From positions 1-61,387 of the forward strand of contig JBLHIC010000004.1 in assembly GCA_047614245.1 (NCBI GenBank): DNA of 61,387 nucleotides, read 5' to 3'. The notes under the pieces are model-generated. The model did no database searches. It was not told where the DNA came from and saw nothing but the letters and a program-made list of their open reading frames with translations. The position numbers were made by a program, and so were the translations under genes. Shown in pieces: positions 17,647 to 25,145 of this stretch; the first letter of the stretch is position 1; every line of letters begins with the position of its first letter. Source of the stretch: Ulvibacter sp047614245 (GTDB lineage Bacteria; Bacteroidota; Bacteroidia; Flavobacteriales; Flavobacteriaceae).

Positions 17647-18111
17647 TTAATTAAATTTTACCAATACTTTTGCTTCAATAATACTCTCAAATGAAAGTTC
17701 GGCTTTCTTCTGTACAGTAACTTTTCCTTTTCCGATTGGTTTTGGTTCGCGAGCCTTCCAAACTAAAGTAATGGTATTATCATTCACCTCGGTCAACTCA
17801 CCTTCAAAACTCAAATCATCAGTAGTTTTGACTTTAATAGTTCTTCCGATATTCTTGTGAAACTGTCTAGGAATCTTTAAACCTTCAGAAACCCCTGCAG
17901 ACATAACTTCCAATGAAAAATCAACCTCTTCTCTATCAAGATTATGCTCAACGGCACGGCTTACAGCCATACAATCTTCAACTGTAACACCAAAATCACC
18001 ATCTAGTATTACCTTTATTTTATTATCCTGAGATATCGATAAATCGATTAAAAACAACGACTTATTCTCTTCTAATACCTCATTCAGTAGTTCTGCTACT
18101 TTGCCTTGCAT
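17647..18111 (-). CDS. rimP: Ribosome maturation factor RimP
   Basis: Helps assemble the 30S subunit. The 154 residues have the two-domain RimP layout. The N-terminal alpha/beta domain (about 1-85) contains GVTVEDCMAVSRAVEHNLD and the conserved LEVMSAGVSEGLK region. The C-terminal Sm-like barrel (about 90-154) contains GRTIKVKT and FEGELTEVNDNTITLV. It is the first gene of the operon with nusA and infB, a conserved order. The start at 18111 lies only 19 bases from a terminator-like hairpin in the leader. Confidence 0.95.
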   Translation of the reverse strand: MQGKVAELLNEVLEENKSLFLIDLSISQDNKIKVILDGDFGVTVEDCMAVSRAVEHNLDREEVDFSLEVMSAGVSEGLKIPRQFHKNIGRTIKVKTTDDLSFEGELTEVNDNTITLVWKAREPKPIGKGKVTVQKKAELSFESIIEAKVLVKFN

Positions 18112-18128
18112 TATTTTTTACTATAAAA

Positions 18129-18151
18129 AGAGGGGACTTTATGTCCCCTCT
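18129..18151 (-). promoter_or_regulatory. Terminator-like hairpin in the rimP-nusA-infB leader
   Basis: On the minus strand, an 8-9 bp GC-rich stem (18130-18137 with 18143-18150, plus an A-T closing pair) and 5-base loop are followed by CTTTTT. That is the shape of an intrinsic terminator. It lies between the predicted promoter (18176-18183) and the rimP start (18111). No minus-strand gene lies upstream, so it can only act on the rimP transcript. This fits transcription attenuation of the operon. Confidence 0.65.
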
Positions 18152-18175
18152 AATTGTTACTTTCTAATATTGTTG

Positions 18176-18183
18176 CAAATATA
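18176..18183 (-). promoter_or_regulatory. -7 element (TATATTTG) of the rimP operon promoter
   Basis: TATATTTG on the minus strand is a full match to TAnnTTTG. The predicted transcript start near 18169 gives a leader of about 58 bases that includes the hairpin. No clear TTG -33 box is present; the spacer is T-rich. Confidence 0.6.
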
Positions 18184-18223
18184 CCAATTTTTTTAACATT
18201 AAAAAAAGCCTTGTCTCCCATTT

Positions 18224-18231
18224 TATTTTTG
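18224..18231 (+). promoter_or_regulatory. -7 element (TATTTTTG) for the universal stress protein gene
   Basis: TATTTTTG on the plus strand matches TAnnTTTG, 40 bases upstream of the ATG at 18272 and divergent from the rimP promoter. No clear -33 box is visible. Confidence 0.5.
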
Positions 18232-18271
18232 TATTTTAATCCTTAGATTAATCACCTATAAACCAATCAAC

Positions 18272-19096
18272 ATGAAAAAGATATTAGTCCCAACCGATTT
18301 CTCGCCACAAGCCGAAAACGCATTAAAAGTTGCAGCTCAATTAGCTTTAAAACACGGCAGTGAAATCTACCTTTTACATTCACTTGAAATGCCACTTAGC
18401 ATAGGTGGGTCTGGTGATAATAGTAATTTACCAGAATCACTGTATTTCATTAAACTTGCAGAAAAGAACTTTTCTGAAATTCTCGAAAAACCATATTTGC
18501 AAGAAATAAGCGTGTACGAAGCAATTGGCCACAACGAAATTTACCACGATCTTAAAGAAACTGTAGATAGCAATAATATAGATTTAGTAATCATGGGATC
18601 TCACGGAGCCAGTGGTTTTAAAGAAATGTTTATAGGAAGTAACACTGAAAAGGTTGTACGAACCTCCTCAATTCCAGTCTTAGTAATTAAAAATGATCAT
18701 GAAGTATTTGAAATAAATGATTTTGTTTTTGCTTCCGATTTTTCAGATGAGTGCAGATGGAGTTTCAATGAAGCACAAAAATTTGCGGAAAGTACTGGAG
18801 CAAAAATGCATTTGCTTTTTGTAAATACCCCTAGGGAGTTTCAAACCACAGCGCAGGCAAATGAAACCATTTCGAATTTTGTTAAAGACATAGAAATCAA
18901 AAATTTCACAATTAATATTTACAATGACACCTCGATTGAAAGGGGTATTTTACAGTTTGCAAAAGATATAAACGCGCAACTTATTGGAATGAGCACTCAC
19001 GGTCGTAAAGGGCTTTCCCATTTCTTTAATGGAAGTGTTAGTGAAGATCTCGTAAATCATGCAAATATGCCAGTTATCACCTTTAAAATACAATAG
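18272..19096 (+). CDS. Tandem-domain universal stress protein
   Basis: A cytosolic UspA-family protein of 274 residues made of two Usp domains. Domain 1 (about 1-145) starts KKILVPTDFS and carries the ATP-binding loop GSHGASGFKEMFIGSNTEKV. Domain 2 (about 148-274) starts FVFASDFSDE and carries STHGRKGLSHFFNGSVSEDLV. Both have the G-x2-G-x9-GS spacing of ATP-binding Usp proteins. Such double-domain proteins respond to energy or envelope stress, but no specific role can be read here. Transcribed alone, divergent from rimP. Confidence 0.9.
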   Translation: MKKILVPTDFSPQAENALKVAAQLALKHGSEIYLLHSLEMPLSIGGSGDNSNLPESLYFIKLAEKNFSEILEKPYLQEISVYEAIGHNEIYHDLKETVDSNNIDLVIMGSHGASGFKEMFIGSNTEKVVRTSSIPVLVIKNDHEVFEINDFVFASDFSDECRWSFNEAQKFAESTGAKMHLLFVNTPREFQTTAQANETISNFVKDIEIKNFTINIYNDTSIERGILQFAKDINAQLIGMSTHGRKGLSHFFNGSVSEDLVNHANMPVITFKIQ

Positions 19097-19387
19097 GCTA
19101 GACACCTAGCAACAATACCTAGATGATGATTTTTAGGATGTGGATCACTGTCAAAACAAATCCCAACGAGCTAATAAAGATACTCTAGTACACCTCAGTT
19201 TTTGATTTAGACAGGACAAGGGCTGCTGGCTATAATGGCCGCTTGCTTAATATGGCTGCTTTTGTTTTTAATAGACAATAAAAACGCTTAGCTCTTTCTA
19301 GAGAATGTAACCTATAATCAATTAGCTCGACAGGCTTTCTGCGCATCACTATCCGCTAGGATATTGTTAAATATATGTTAATTATAT
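19097..19387. other. Intergenic region before tetR
   Basis: The gap to tetR is 334 bases. I see no open frame with a recognisable product, no tRNA and no clear terminator. The last part holds the TetR-type palindrome and promoter described separately. Confidence 0.5.
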
Positions 19388-19401
19388 ACAGACTTGTCTG
19401 T
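19388..19401. promoter_or_regulatory. TetR operator candidate, copy 1 (ACAGAC-TT-GTCTGT)
   Basis: A perfect 6-bp inverted repeat with a 2-base spacer, ending 29 bases before tetR. Its central TTG (19394-19396) sits 22 bases before the -7 element TACATTTG (19419-19426), so a bound repressor would cover the -33 box. An identical 14-mer lies before the next gene. Confidence 0.75.
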
Positions 19402-19418
19402 TTATTTAAATATAGTTA

Positions 19419-19426
19419 TACATTTG
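19419..19426 (+). promoter_or_regulatory. -7 element (TACATTTG) of the tetR promoter
   Basis: Full match to TAnnTTTG with a TTG at 19394-19396 inside the operator. It ends only 4 bases before the tetR ATG, so the transcript would start about at the start codon. tetR may be read from a leaderless message or from a further, unseen promoter. Confidence 0.5.
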
Positions 19427-19430
19427 TCAT

Positions 19431-19991
19431 ATGAAAAAACTAAGTGTGCAGGAACGAATAATAGAAACAGCATCCGATTTGTTCTATAATAATGGCTATA
19501 ACCAAACTGGCATCAATCAAATAATAGCAGAAGCCGGGGTAGCAAAAGCCAGTATGTACCAACATTTTCGATCAAAAGAAGATATTGCTGTGGCATATTT
19601 AGTAAAAAGACACGGCATGTGGATGGGTAAATTGACCGATAGTATTTCTAAACAGAACACTTCTAAGGGAAAAGTTATTGGATGCTTCGATTATTTGATG
19701 CAATGGCTTTCTGAAGTTGATTACAGAGGTTGTGGCTGGCAAAATATTATTCCAGACCTTCCGGCAGGACAACTTAAAATAAGAGATCAAGCAGTATATC
19801 ACAAAAATCAACTGAGGAAATCTATACAGGCCTTACTACTTGAAGATAGTCAGTACAATCAAGATGAAGCAAATCAATTAGGTGATCAAGTCTTAGTGCT
19901 GATGGAAGGAGCCATTATCCTGTCACAAATAGAGAAAAACGAATGGCCTATTTTGGCCGCTAAAAAAGCGTGTGTAAGTTTACTAAAATAA
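19431..19991 (+). CDS. TetR/AcrR-family transcriptional regulator
   Basis: A one-component, ligand-responsive repressor of 186 residues. The N-terminal helix-turn-helix (about 5-55) reads ERIIETASDLFYNNGYNQTGI, then the recognition segment AEAGVAKASMYQHFRSKEDI. The C-terminal ligand-binding domain (about 60-186) is diverged and gives no ligand hint. It heads a run of five plus-strand genes and is flanked on both sides by an identical palindrome, so it most likely represses itself and the downstream genes. There is a 41-base gap to the next gene, holding the second operator copy. Confidence 0.92.
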   Translation: MKKLSVQERIIETASDLFYNNGYNQTGINQIIAEAGVAKASMYQHFRSKEDIAVAYLVKRHGMWMGKLTDSISKQNTSKGKVIGCFDYLMQWLSEVDYRGCGWQNIIPDLPAGQLKIRDQAVYHKNQLRKSIQALLLEDSQYNQDEANQLGDQVLVLMEGAIILSQIEKNEWPILAAKKACVSLLK

Positions 19992-20018
19992 GCACGTCAA
20001 AATCTTTAAAATATTAAA

Positions 20019-20032
20019 ACAGACTTGTCTGT
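20019..20032. promoter_or_regulatory. TetR operator candidate, copy 2 (ACAGAC-TT-GTCTGT)
   Basis: Identical to copy 1 over all 14 bases. It directly abuts the first in-frame ATG of the DUF1348 gene (20033) and lies 15 bases before the second ATG (20048), which favours the latter as the true start. Confidence 0.75.
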
Positions 20033-20047
20033 ATGAAATTGGAAATT

Positions 20048-20455
20048 ATGAAAAAAAATACACCTCCTTATACAAAGGAAACAGCAAAAGCAAAAGTACA
20101 GGCAGCAGAAGATGCCTGGAACAGTAAAAATCCAGAAAAAGTATCAATGGCATATACTGAAGACTCTAAATGGAGGAATAGAGATCTTTTCTTCACGGGA
20201 AGAGCAGCGATCGTCGAATTTCTAACCGATAAATGGAGCGAGGAGACCTATTATAAATTGAAAAAAAACTTATGGTCATTCACAGATAACAGAATATCGG
20301 TGCGATTCGAATACGAGTGGCGAGATGCTAAAACCGGGCAATGGAAACGAACACATGGAAATGAGCATTGGGAATTCGACGACGCAGGTTTAATGCAAAT
20401 AAGAGACATGAGTGCCAATGACATAGATATTGAAGAATCAGAAAGAAGATTATAA
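20048..20455 (+). CDS. DUF1348 (NTF2-like) protein
   Basis: A small NTF2-fold protein of the DUF1348 family, 135 residues from the ATG at 20048 (MKKNTPPYTKETA). The frame is also open from an ATG at 20033, but that one touches the operator palindrome. Family signatures are clear: AEDAWNSKNPEKVSMAYTEDSKWRNRD, FFTGRAAIVEFLTDKW, VRFEYEWRDAKTGQWKRTHGNEHWEFD and SANDIDI. The NTF2 fold makes a hydrophobic pocket used by isomerases and hydrolases, but the reaction of DUF1348 is unknown. It is commonly found next to TetR regulators, and here follows one. Confidence 0.88.
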   Translation: MKKNTPPYTKETAKAKVQAAEDAWNSKNPEKVSMAYTEDSKWRNRDLFFTGRAAIVEFLTDKWSEETYYKLKKNLWSFTDNRISVRFEYEWRDAKTGQWKRTHGNEHWEFDDAGLMQIRDMSANDIDIEESERRL

Positions 20456-20620
20456 TCAGAAGAGTACTAACAAATAAAAACCGGTAAATATGAGAACATT
20501 AAGCAGTAATCAAATTTCAAGTCAATTAAAAACATCAAAAGGATTCACTTGGAATAGCAAAAGGCGTTTCCGTTAGGAAAACATTTTAAAACAAAATTAA
20601 TTAATTAAAAACAGAACATT

Positions 20621-21175
20621 ATGAAAACATTAAAACCTTTAACAATAGAAGAAGCAAACGAAAATTCAAGAGCGATTTTTACAAACGTTAAGAGTAAAAT
20701 TGGAATGCTACCAAACCTCTACGCCACTATGGGTGTATCAGATAAATTATTAGGAGGGTATTTAGCCTTTACAGATTCTCTAAAAAGTGGAGAATTCAAT
20801 GCTAAAGAGTACGAAGCAATCGCCTTGGCAACATCACAGGCCAATGGCTGTGCCTACTGTCTTTCAGCGCATACAGCTATCGGAAAAATGAACGGATTTA
20901 CAGAAGAGGAAACGCTTCAGTTAAGAGATAATTCAATTGCAGATGCATCGCTGAACGCGATAGTGACTCTTGTAACCGAATTGATTTCAGAAAAAGGTCA
21001 CCCTTCCGAAACTGCAGTTCAAAATTTCTTAAATGCTGGTTATAACAAGGCCTCTTTTGCTGAATTGATCGCCGCAGTTTCACTTATCACAATTACAAAT
21101 AACATCTATCACAACGGAGGTTTCGAAATTGATTTTCCAAAAGCCCAAAACATAAATACACACGAATTAGTCTAA
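20621..21175 (+). CDS. AhpD-like / carboxymuconolactone decarboxylase family protein
   Basis: An all-helical protein of 184 residues in the CMD/AhpD superfamily, often peroxidase-related. The redox motif is intact: Cys77-Ala-Tyr-Cys80 with His84 (GCAYCLSAHT), preceded by the helical EYEAIALATSQ segment with its conserved Glu. This suggests a thiol-dependent peroxidase or a disulfide-relay partner rather than a true decarboxylase, which lacks the CxxC. It sits in the TetR cluster, 165 bases after the DUF1348 gene and 30 before the hydrolase gene. The 165-base gap contains only an unlikely 28-codon frame. Confidence 0.9.
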   Translation: MKTLKPLTIEEANENSRAIFTNVKSKIGMLPNLYATMGVSDKLLGGYLAFTDSLKSGEFNAKEYEAIALATSQANGCAYCLSAHTAIGKMNGFTEEETLQLRDNSIADASLNAIVTLVTELISEKGHPSETAVQNFLNAGYNKASFAELIAAVSLITITNNIYHNGGFEIDFPKAQNINTHELV

Positions 21176-21205
21176 TCAATATTTTAACCAATAAAACTAA
21201 ACAAA

Positions 21206-22192
21206 ATGAAAACTCAATTTTTAAAATCACTCGCAAGTATTGCAGTCATCGTTCTTATCGCCTTTGCAGCATCTTCTTTTGAAAGTTCATCGGATGATAA
21301 AATTTTAACTAATCCTGAATATGTTTCACATCCTACGCTACATAAAAATATTACCATTCAAGGAGTAAACGTTTTTTATCGTGAAGCCGGTAATATAAAC
21401 AAGCCAACAATCCTGCTTTTACATGGATATCCAACCTCATCGCATATGTTTCGTAATTTAATAACAGACCTGTCTGTTCAGTATCACGTTTTGGCACCGG
21501 ATTATCCAGGTTTTGGAAGAAGTGATCAACCCGCGATTGCCAATTTTGAATATACATTCGATAATATGGCCAACATTGTTGAAGGCTTCTTAAAAGAACT
21601 AAAAGTCGAAAAGTATAGTATCTACCTAATGGATTATGGTGCGCCAATCGGTTTCAGAATCGCATCAAAATATCCTGAAAGAGTTGAATCATTAATCATA
21701 CAAAATGGAAATGCCTACGATGAAGGCTTACGGGACTTTTGGATTCCTATAAAAAAATACTGGAATGACTATACTGTCGAAAACGGAAAACCTCTGGAAG
21801 GCTTTCACTCTCCTGATGGTTTAAAATGGCAATATACACATGGAGTTCAGGACGTCGCTACGATAAGTCCAGATAACTGGAACATAGATTTACAGCATTT
21901 AACTCGTGCCGAGAACAACGAAATACAATTGGCTATGTTTTACGATTATAGAACCAATGTTCCGTTATATCCGAAATGGCAAAAATACTTTAGAGACTAT
22001 CAACCACCTACTTTGATTGTTTGGGGCAAGAACGATTTTATTTTTCCTGTAGAAGGTGCACATCCATATAAACGAGACTTGAAGGTCGTTGAAACTCATT
22101 TGTTAGATACCGGGCACTTTGCTCTTGAAGAAAAAGGAGAAGAGATTGCTATATACATCCGAAACTTCTTAAAAAGAAACAATATTCAATAA
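21206..22192 (+). CDS. Exported alpha/beta hydrolase (haloalkane dehalogenase / epoxide hydrolase-like)
   Basis: A 328-residue alpha/beta hydrolase with an N-terminal signal or anchor (residues 1-25). The oxyanion segment is LLHGYPTSSHMFRNL. The nucleophile elbow is MDYGAPIGF with Asp143 where esterases have Ser, which places it with the Asp-nucleophile enzymes (dehalogenases, epoxide hydrolases). The acid (VWGKNDFIFP) and the catalytic His (DTGHFALEE) are present. The substrate is unknown; by context it would be a toxic or xenobiotic-like compound sensed by the TetR regulator. A third copy of the palindrome lies inside this gene. An inverted repeat follows the stop. Confidence 0.9.
   Translation: MKTQFLKSLASIAVIVLIAFAASSFESSSDDKILTNPEYVSHPTLHKNITIQGVNVFYREAGNINKPTILLLHGYPTSSHMFRNLITDLSVQYHVLAPDYPGFGRSDQPAIANFEYTFDNMANIVEGFLKELKVEKYSIYLMDYGAPIGFRIASKYPERVESLIIQNGNAYDEGLRDFWIPIKKYWNDYTVENGKPLEGFHSPDGLKWQYTHGVQDVATISPDNWNIDLQHLTRAENNEIQLAMFYDYRTNVPLYPKWQKYFRDYQPPTLIVWGKNDFIFPVEGAHPYKRDLKVVETHLLDTGHFALEEKGEEIAIYIRNFLKRNNIQ
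21464..21477. promoter_or_regulatory. TetR operator-like palindrome, copy 3, inside the hydrolase gene (ACAGAC-CT-GTCTGT)
   Basis: Same 6-bp arms as copies 1 and 2 with a CT spacer, within codons of the alpha/beta hydrolase. It could be an intragenic operator or chance; two other copies within 2.1 kb argue that it deserves testing. Confidence 0.45.
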
Positions 22193-22197
22193 ACAAC

Positions 22198-22233
22198 TAA
22201 GTGTGGTAGTCAACGAATCGACTATCACACTTA
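22198..22233. terminator. Intergenic inverted repeat after the hydrolase gene
   Basis: A 14-bp stem (22198-22211 with 22220-22233, one G-T pair) and 8-base loop start 5 bases past the hydrolase stop. There is no T-run, so it may be a processing or partial termination signal within the cluster. Confidence 0.45.
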
Positions 22234-22267
22234 ACTAAAACACTAATCAAATAAAATATTTAAAATT

Positions 22268-23002
22268 ATGACAACAATACTCTTAAATTACTCACTCGCG
22301 TTATTTGCGGTATTCAATCTAAGTACTAACCTGTTTGCTCAATTACCTGATCCAGGCTTTATAATCGACGGAACAACAGCGATTGTAATTACAGACCCAC
22401 AAAATGACTTTTTAAGCACAGACGGAGTGACCTGGGGATTAGTAGGCGAAAGCGTAAGGAAAAACGGGACCATTAAAAACCTGGAAACCCTTTTTAAATT
22501 AGGAAAAGAAAAAGGCATTCCTGTCTTTGTCTCACCACACTATTATTACAAGCACGACCATAAATGGCAATTTGAAGGAGCTTTGGAAACTGCGATGCAT
22601 GGTATGGGAATGTTTGATAGAGACGATCAATTAAACAAAGAAAATTTTGATGGCTCTGGAGCAGACTGGCTTGAACTTTACAAACCATATATCGAACAGG
22701 ATTATGTAACGGTTTCTGGACCTCATAAAGTGTTCGGACCTGAGCAAAATGACTTGAGTCTTCAGCTAAGGAAGCAGAAAATAGACAAGGTCATTCTTGC
22801 CGGAATGTCTGGCAATCTTTGTGTAGAATCTCATATGCGAGAATTGCTGGAAGACGGTTTTGAAGTTGCAATCGTTGGCGATGCCACCGCTTCTGCTATA
22901 ATTCCCGGCTTAGACGGTAATCAAGCCGCACAGACTAACTTCAGAATGATTTCGAGTCATGTTTATACTACTGAAGAACTTAAAAATGTACTGAATAATT
23001 AA
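22268..23002 (+). CDS. Isochorismatase-family cysteine hydrolase
   Basis: A 244-residue cysteine hydrolase. The likely catalytic triad is Asp in ITDPQNDF (about residue 42), Lys in SGPHKVFG and Cys185 in GNLCVES, the arrangement of nicotinamidase- and isochorismatase-like enzymes. The first 28 residues look like a signal peptide (hydrophobic, ending NLFAQ), so the enzyme may be periplasmic, as may the hydrolase before it. These enzymes cleave amides or enol ethers; the substrate cannot be told. Same direction as the neighbours and probably part of the TetR unit. Confidence 0.9.
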   Translation: MTTILLNYSLALFAVFNLSTNLFAQLPDPGFIIDGTTAIVITDPQNDFLSTDGVTWGLVGESVRKNGTIKNLETLFKLGKEKGIPVFVSPHYYYKHDHKWQFEGALETAMHGMGMFDRDDQLNKENFDGSGADWLELYKPYIEQDYVTVSGPHKVFGPEQNDLSLQLRKQKIDKVILAGMSGNLCVESHMRELLEDGFEVAIVGDATASAIIPGLDGNQAAQTNFRMISSHVYTTEELKNVLNN

Positions 23003-23032
23003 TTATTCATTGATCACTTTAAAACAAGTATT

Positions 23033-23449
23033 ATGAAAACAATAAACTGGAAAAACGCAATAATCGCAGGTTTTTTAGGAACCATCTTATTTGACTTAGT
23101 AGGACTATTAATGACTGGGACATGGTGGGATATCCCCAGTGTTCTGGGGGCAAAAACAGATCTAGGTTTGGCTTATGGAGTTGCGGGTCATTATGGAAAC
23201 GGGATTCTATTAGCCATTCTATTCGCCGGAATTGCACCTTCATTATGGGGGCCAAAATGGGTGCGACCAATCATATTTGTGGTGGGTGAAATGATTGCAT
23301 TAGTATGGTTATTTATGCTTCCATTGTTGGGAGCAGGAGTTGCTGGATTAGATGCTTCACCAATGATGCCTGTTATAACCTTAGTGCGTCATTTGGCTTA
23401 TGCACTTCCGCTAATATATTTGATCCAATACGATAAAAAACTGCTTTAG
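23033..23449 (+). CDS. Small four-helix membrane protein of unknown function
   Basis: 138 residues with four predicted membrane segments (about 8-27, 45-69, 76-100 and 112-132). A motif with His and Asn occurs at the start of the second helix (VAGHYGNGILLA). I do not recognise the family. It lies 30 bases after the cysteine hydrolase gene and just before a strong inverted repeat, so it is probably the last gene of the TetR cluster. Transport or stress functions are possible but not shown. Confidence 0.8.
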   Translation: MKTINWKNAIIAGFLGTILFDLVGLLMTGTWWDIPSVLGAKTDLGLAYGVAGHYGNGILLAILFAGIAPSLWGPKWVRPIIFVVGEMIALVWLFMLPLLGAGVAGLDASPMMPVITLVRHLAYALPLIYLIQYDKKLL

Positions 23450-23462
23450 CCCAGTAATAATA

Positions 23463-23499
23463 GAGCATAGAAAGACTTTTAATTAAACTTTCTATGCTC
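23463..23499 (+). terminator. Long inverted repeat ending the TetR cluster
   Basis: A perfect 12-bp stem (23463-23474 with 23488-23499) with a 13-base loop lies 14 bases past the membrane-protein stop. It lacks a T-run, so I call it a probable transcript end or boundary structure. Confidence 0.55.
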
Positions 23500-23515
23500 A
23501 AATAAACCGACACCT

Positions 23516-24505
23516 ATGAAAAGAATAGCCATAAATGGAATGGGACGCATTGGTCGCACCTCCTTAAAAATTATATTTGACACACCAAATTTAGAAGTAA
23601 TAGCAGTAAATGATATTGCCTCTATTGAGAACATTGCATATCTCCTAAAACACGATAGTGTTCACGGGGATTTTGAAAAAGACATTTCAATTGAAGGTAA
23701 TCAACTAATTATCGACGGTAAAAAAATCGCGTTTTTATCTGAAAGAGATCCCGGACAATTAGCTTGGGAAAAATTAAAGATTGATATTGTAATTGAGAGT
23801 ACCGGGGTTTTTACCAGAGAAGAAGATGCTGACAAACATATAAAGGCAGGTGCAAAAACTGTTGTACTATCAGGCCCTTCAAAAAGTCCGAATATCCCAA
23901 CGGTTGTCCATGGAGTAAACACACAAGATGGAAACACAAATATATTCTCTTGTGCTAGCTGCACCACCAATAATATTAGCCCGGTAATGGAAATTATTGG
24001 ACGAAGAATTGGAATTAAAAAAGCCATCATGACTACGATTCATGCAGACACTGCTTCTAATCGAACGATTGATTCTACAGACGAAAAAGATTTCAGAATG
24101 GGGAGGTCGGGTCTAAATAATCTAATTCCAACTAGTACAGGCGCAGCAATTGCAACAACACGAGCTATGCCTCAATTCGAAGGAAAATTTGATGGTTTGG
24201 CGGTGAGAGTTCCCTTGGCAGTTGGATCACTTTCAGATATAACTATCGTAACCGATAGAGAAACTTCAGTAGAAGAAATAAATCATATATTAGGTGAAGA
24301 AGCAGCCACCGATAGATATCTAAAAGTTTTCGCTGTCACCAATGAACCTATCGTAAGTTCGGATATAATAAAAAGCCCATATGCCGCCATAGCCGATTTG
24401 GAAATGACGAAGGTAGTTGATGGAGACTTAGTTAAAATATTAGCCTGGTATGATAACGAATGGGGATTCACAAGCCAAATGATTAGACAAATACAGGAAT
24501 TATAA
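23516..24505 (+). CDS. gap: Glyceraldehyde-3-phosphate dehydrogenase
   Basis: A 329-residue NAD(P)-dependent GAPDH. The Rossmann start is INGMGRIGRTSLK. The catalytic Cys149 is in SCASCTTNN and the base His176 in TTIHADT, both at the textbook positions. The substrate-binding GLNNLIPTSTGAA segment and the C-terminal WYDNEWGFTSQM are intact. Positions that read SVVDL in classical enzymes are GSLSDITIV here, so this is a divergent class and possibly a second, gluconeogenic or NADP-linked copy. It starts a tight four-gene run (gaps of 12, 10 and 24 bases) with an FMN split-barrel protein, a deaminase and an esterase-fold protein. Confidence 0.93.
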   Translation: MKRIAINGMGRIGRTSLKIIFDTPNLEVIAVNDIASIENIAYLLKHDSVHGDFEKDISIEGNQLIIDGKKIAFLSERDPGQLAWEKLKIDIVIESTGVFTREEDADKHIKAGAKTVVLSGPSKSPNIPTVVHGVNTQDGNTNIFSCASCTTNNISPVMEIIGRRIGIKKAIMTTIHADTASNRTIDSTDEKDFRMGRSGLNNLIPTSTGAAIATTRAMPQFEGKFDGLAVRVPLAVGSLSDITIVTDRETSVEEINHILGEEAATDRYLKVFAVTNEPIVSSDIIKSPYAAIADLEMTKVVDGDLVKILAWYDNEWGFTSQMIRQIQEL

Positions 24506-24517
24506 AATTCTAAAACA

Positions 24518-25135
24518 ATGGCTAAAAACTTTGCAGAAATAGCATTTACAGATGCAGTGAAAAAACTGCAAGAAAAACATGGGAGTCGTGGAAGTTATGA
24601 TCGTATGGAAAAATTTAAGGTAGTTGATGGATTAACCATAAACGAAGTTACATTTATTCAGAATCGGAATAGCTTCTATCTAGCTTCAATAGGGGCAAAT
24701 GAATTTCCATACATTCAACATCGAGGGGGACCAACAGGATTTCTTAAAGTACTTGATGTGAATCGTTTGGGTTTTATCGATTTTGTTGGAAACAAGCAAT
24801 ATGTTTCAGTAGGGAATATCGCAACCAATAACAATGTCTCTCTAATTATGGTTGATTACCCAACCAGAACGCGACTTAAAGTATTCGCCAAAACCGACAT
24901 TATTGAACTAAAGGACAACCCCGAATTATATGAACTTTTAGATTTAGATGATTATAAGTTTCGCCCTGAACGTATGATTGTATTCAATATTGAAGCATAC
25001 GATTGGAATTGTCCTCAACATATAACACCTAGATATACTGTTGAAGAAATTGAAAAGGCTTTTTCGCCTCAGCAAGAGCATATTGCAGCTTTAGAAGAGG
25101 AGATTAGAGTACTGAAGAAAAAAGATAAATTATAA
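24518..25135 (+). CDS. Pyridoxamine 5'-phosphate oxidase-family (FMN split-barrel) protein
   Basis: A 205-residue flavin-binding split-barrel protein. The segment FYLASIGANEFPYIQHRGGPTGFLKVLD and the following IDFVGNKQYVSVGNIATNNNVSLIMVDYPTRTRLKVFAKTDI are the barrel strands. The C-terminal 30 residues form a charged coiled coil. Similar proteins are annotated as PNPOx-like but usually do not make pyridoxal phosphate; roles in flavin-dependent reduction are suspected. It lies between gap and the deaminase gene in a compact operon. Confidence 0.85.
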   Translation: MAKNFAEIAFTDAVKKLQEKHGSRGSYDRMEKFKVVDGLTINEVTFIQNRNSFYLASIGANEFPYIQHRGGPTGFLKVLDVNRLGFIDFVGNKQYVSVGNIATNNNVSLIMVDYPTRTRLKVFAKTDIIELKDNPELYELLDLDDYKFRPERMIVFNIEAYDWNCPQHITPRYTVEEIEKAFSPQQEHIAALEEEIRVLKKKDKL

Positions 25136-25145
25136 AACTGAAATA

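Noticed and set aside
20490..20576. 28-codon frame starting MRTLSSNQISSQLK between the DUF1348 and AhpD-like genes
   Set aside because: Too short, no recognised similarity, no promoter or spacing that supports it; probably chance in a 165-base gap.
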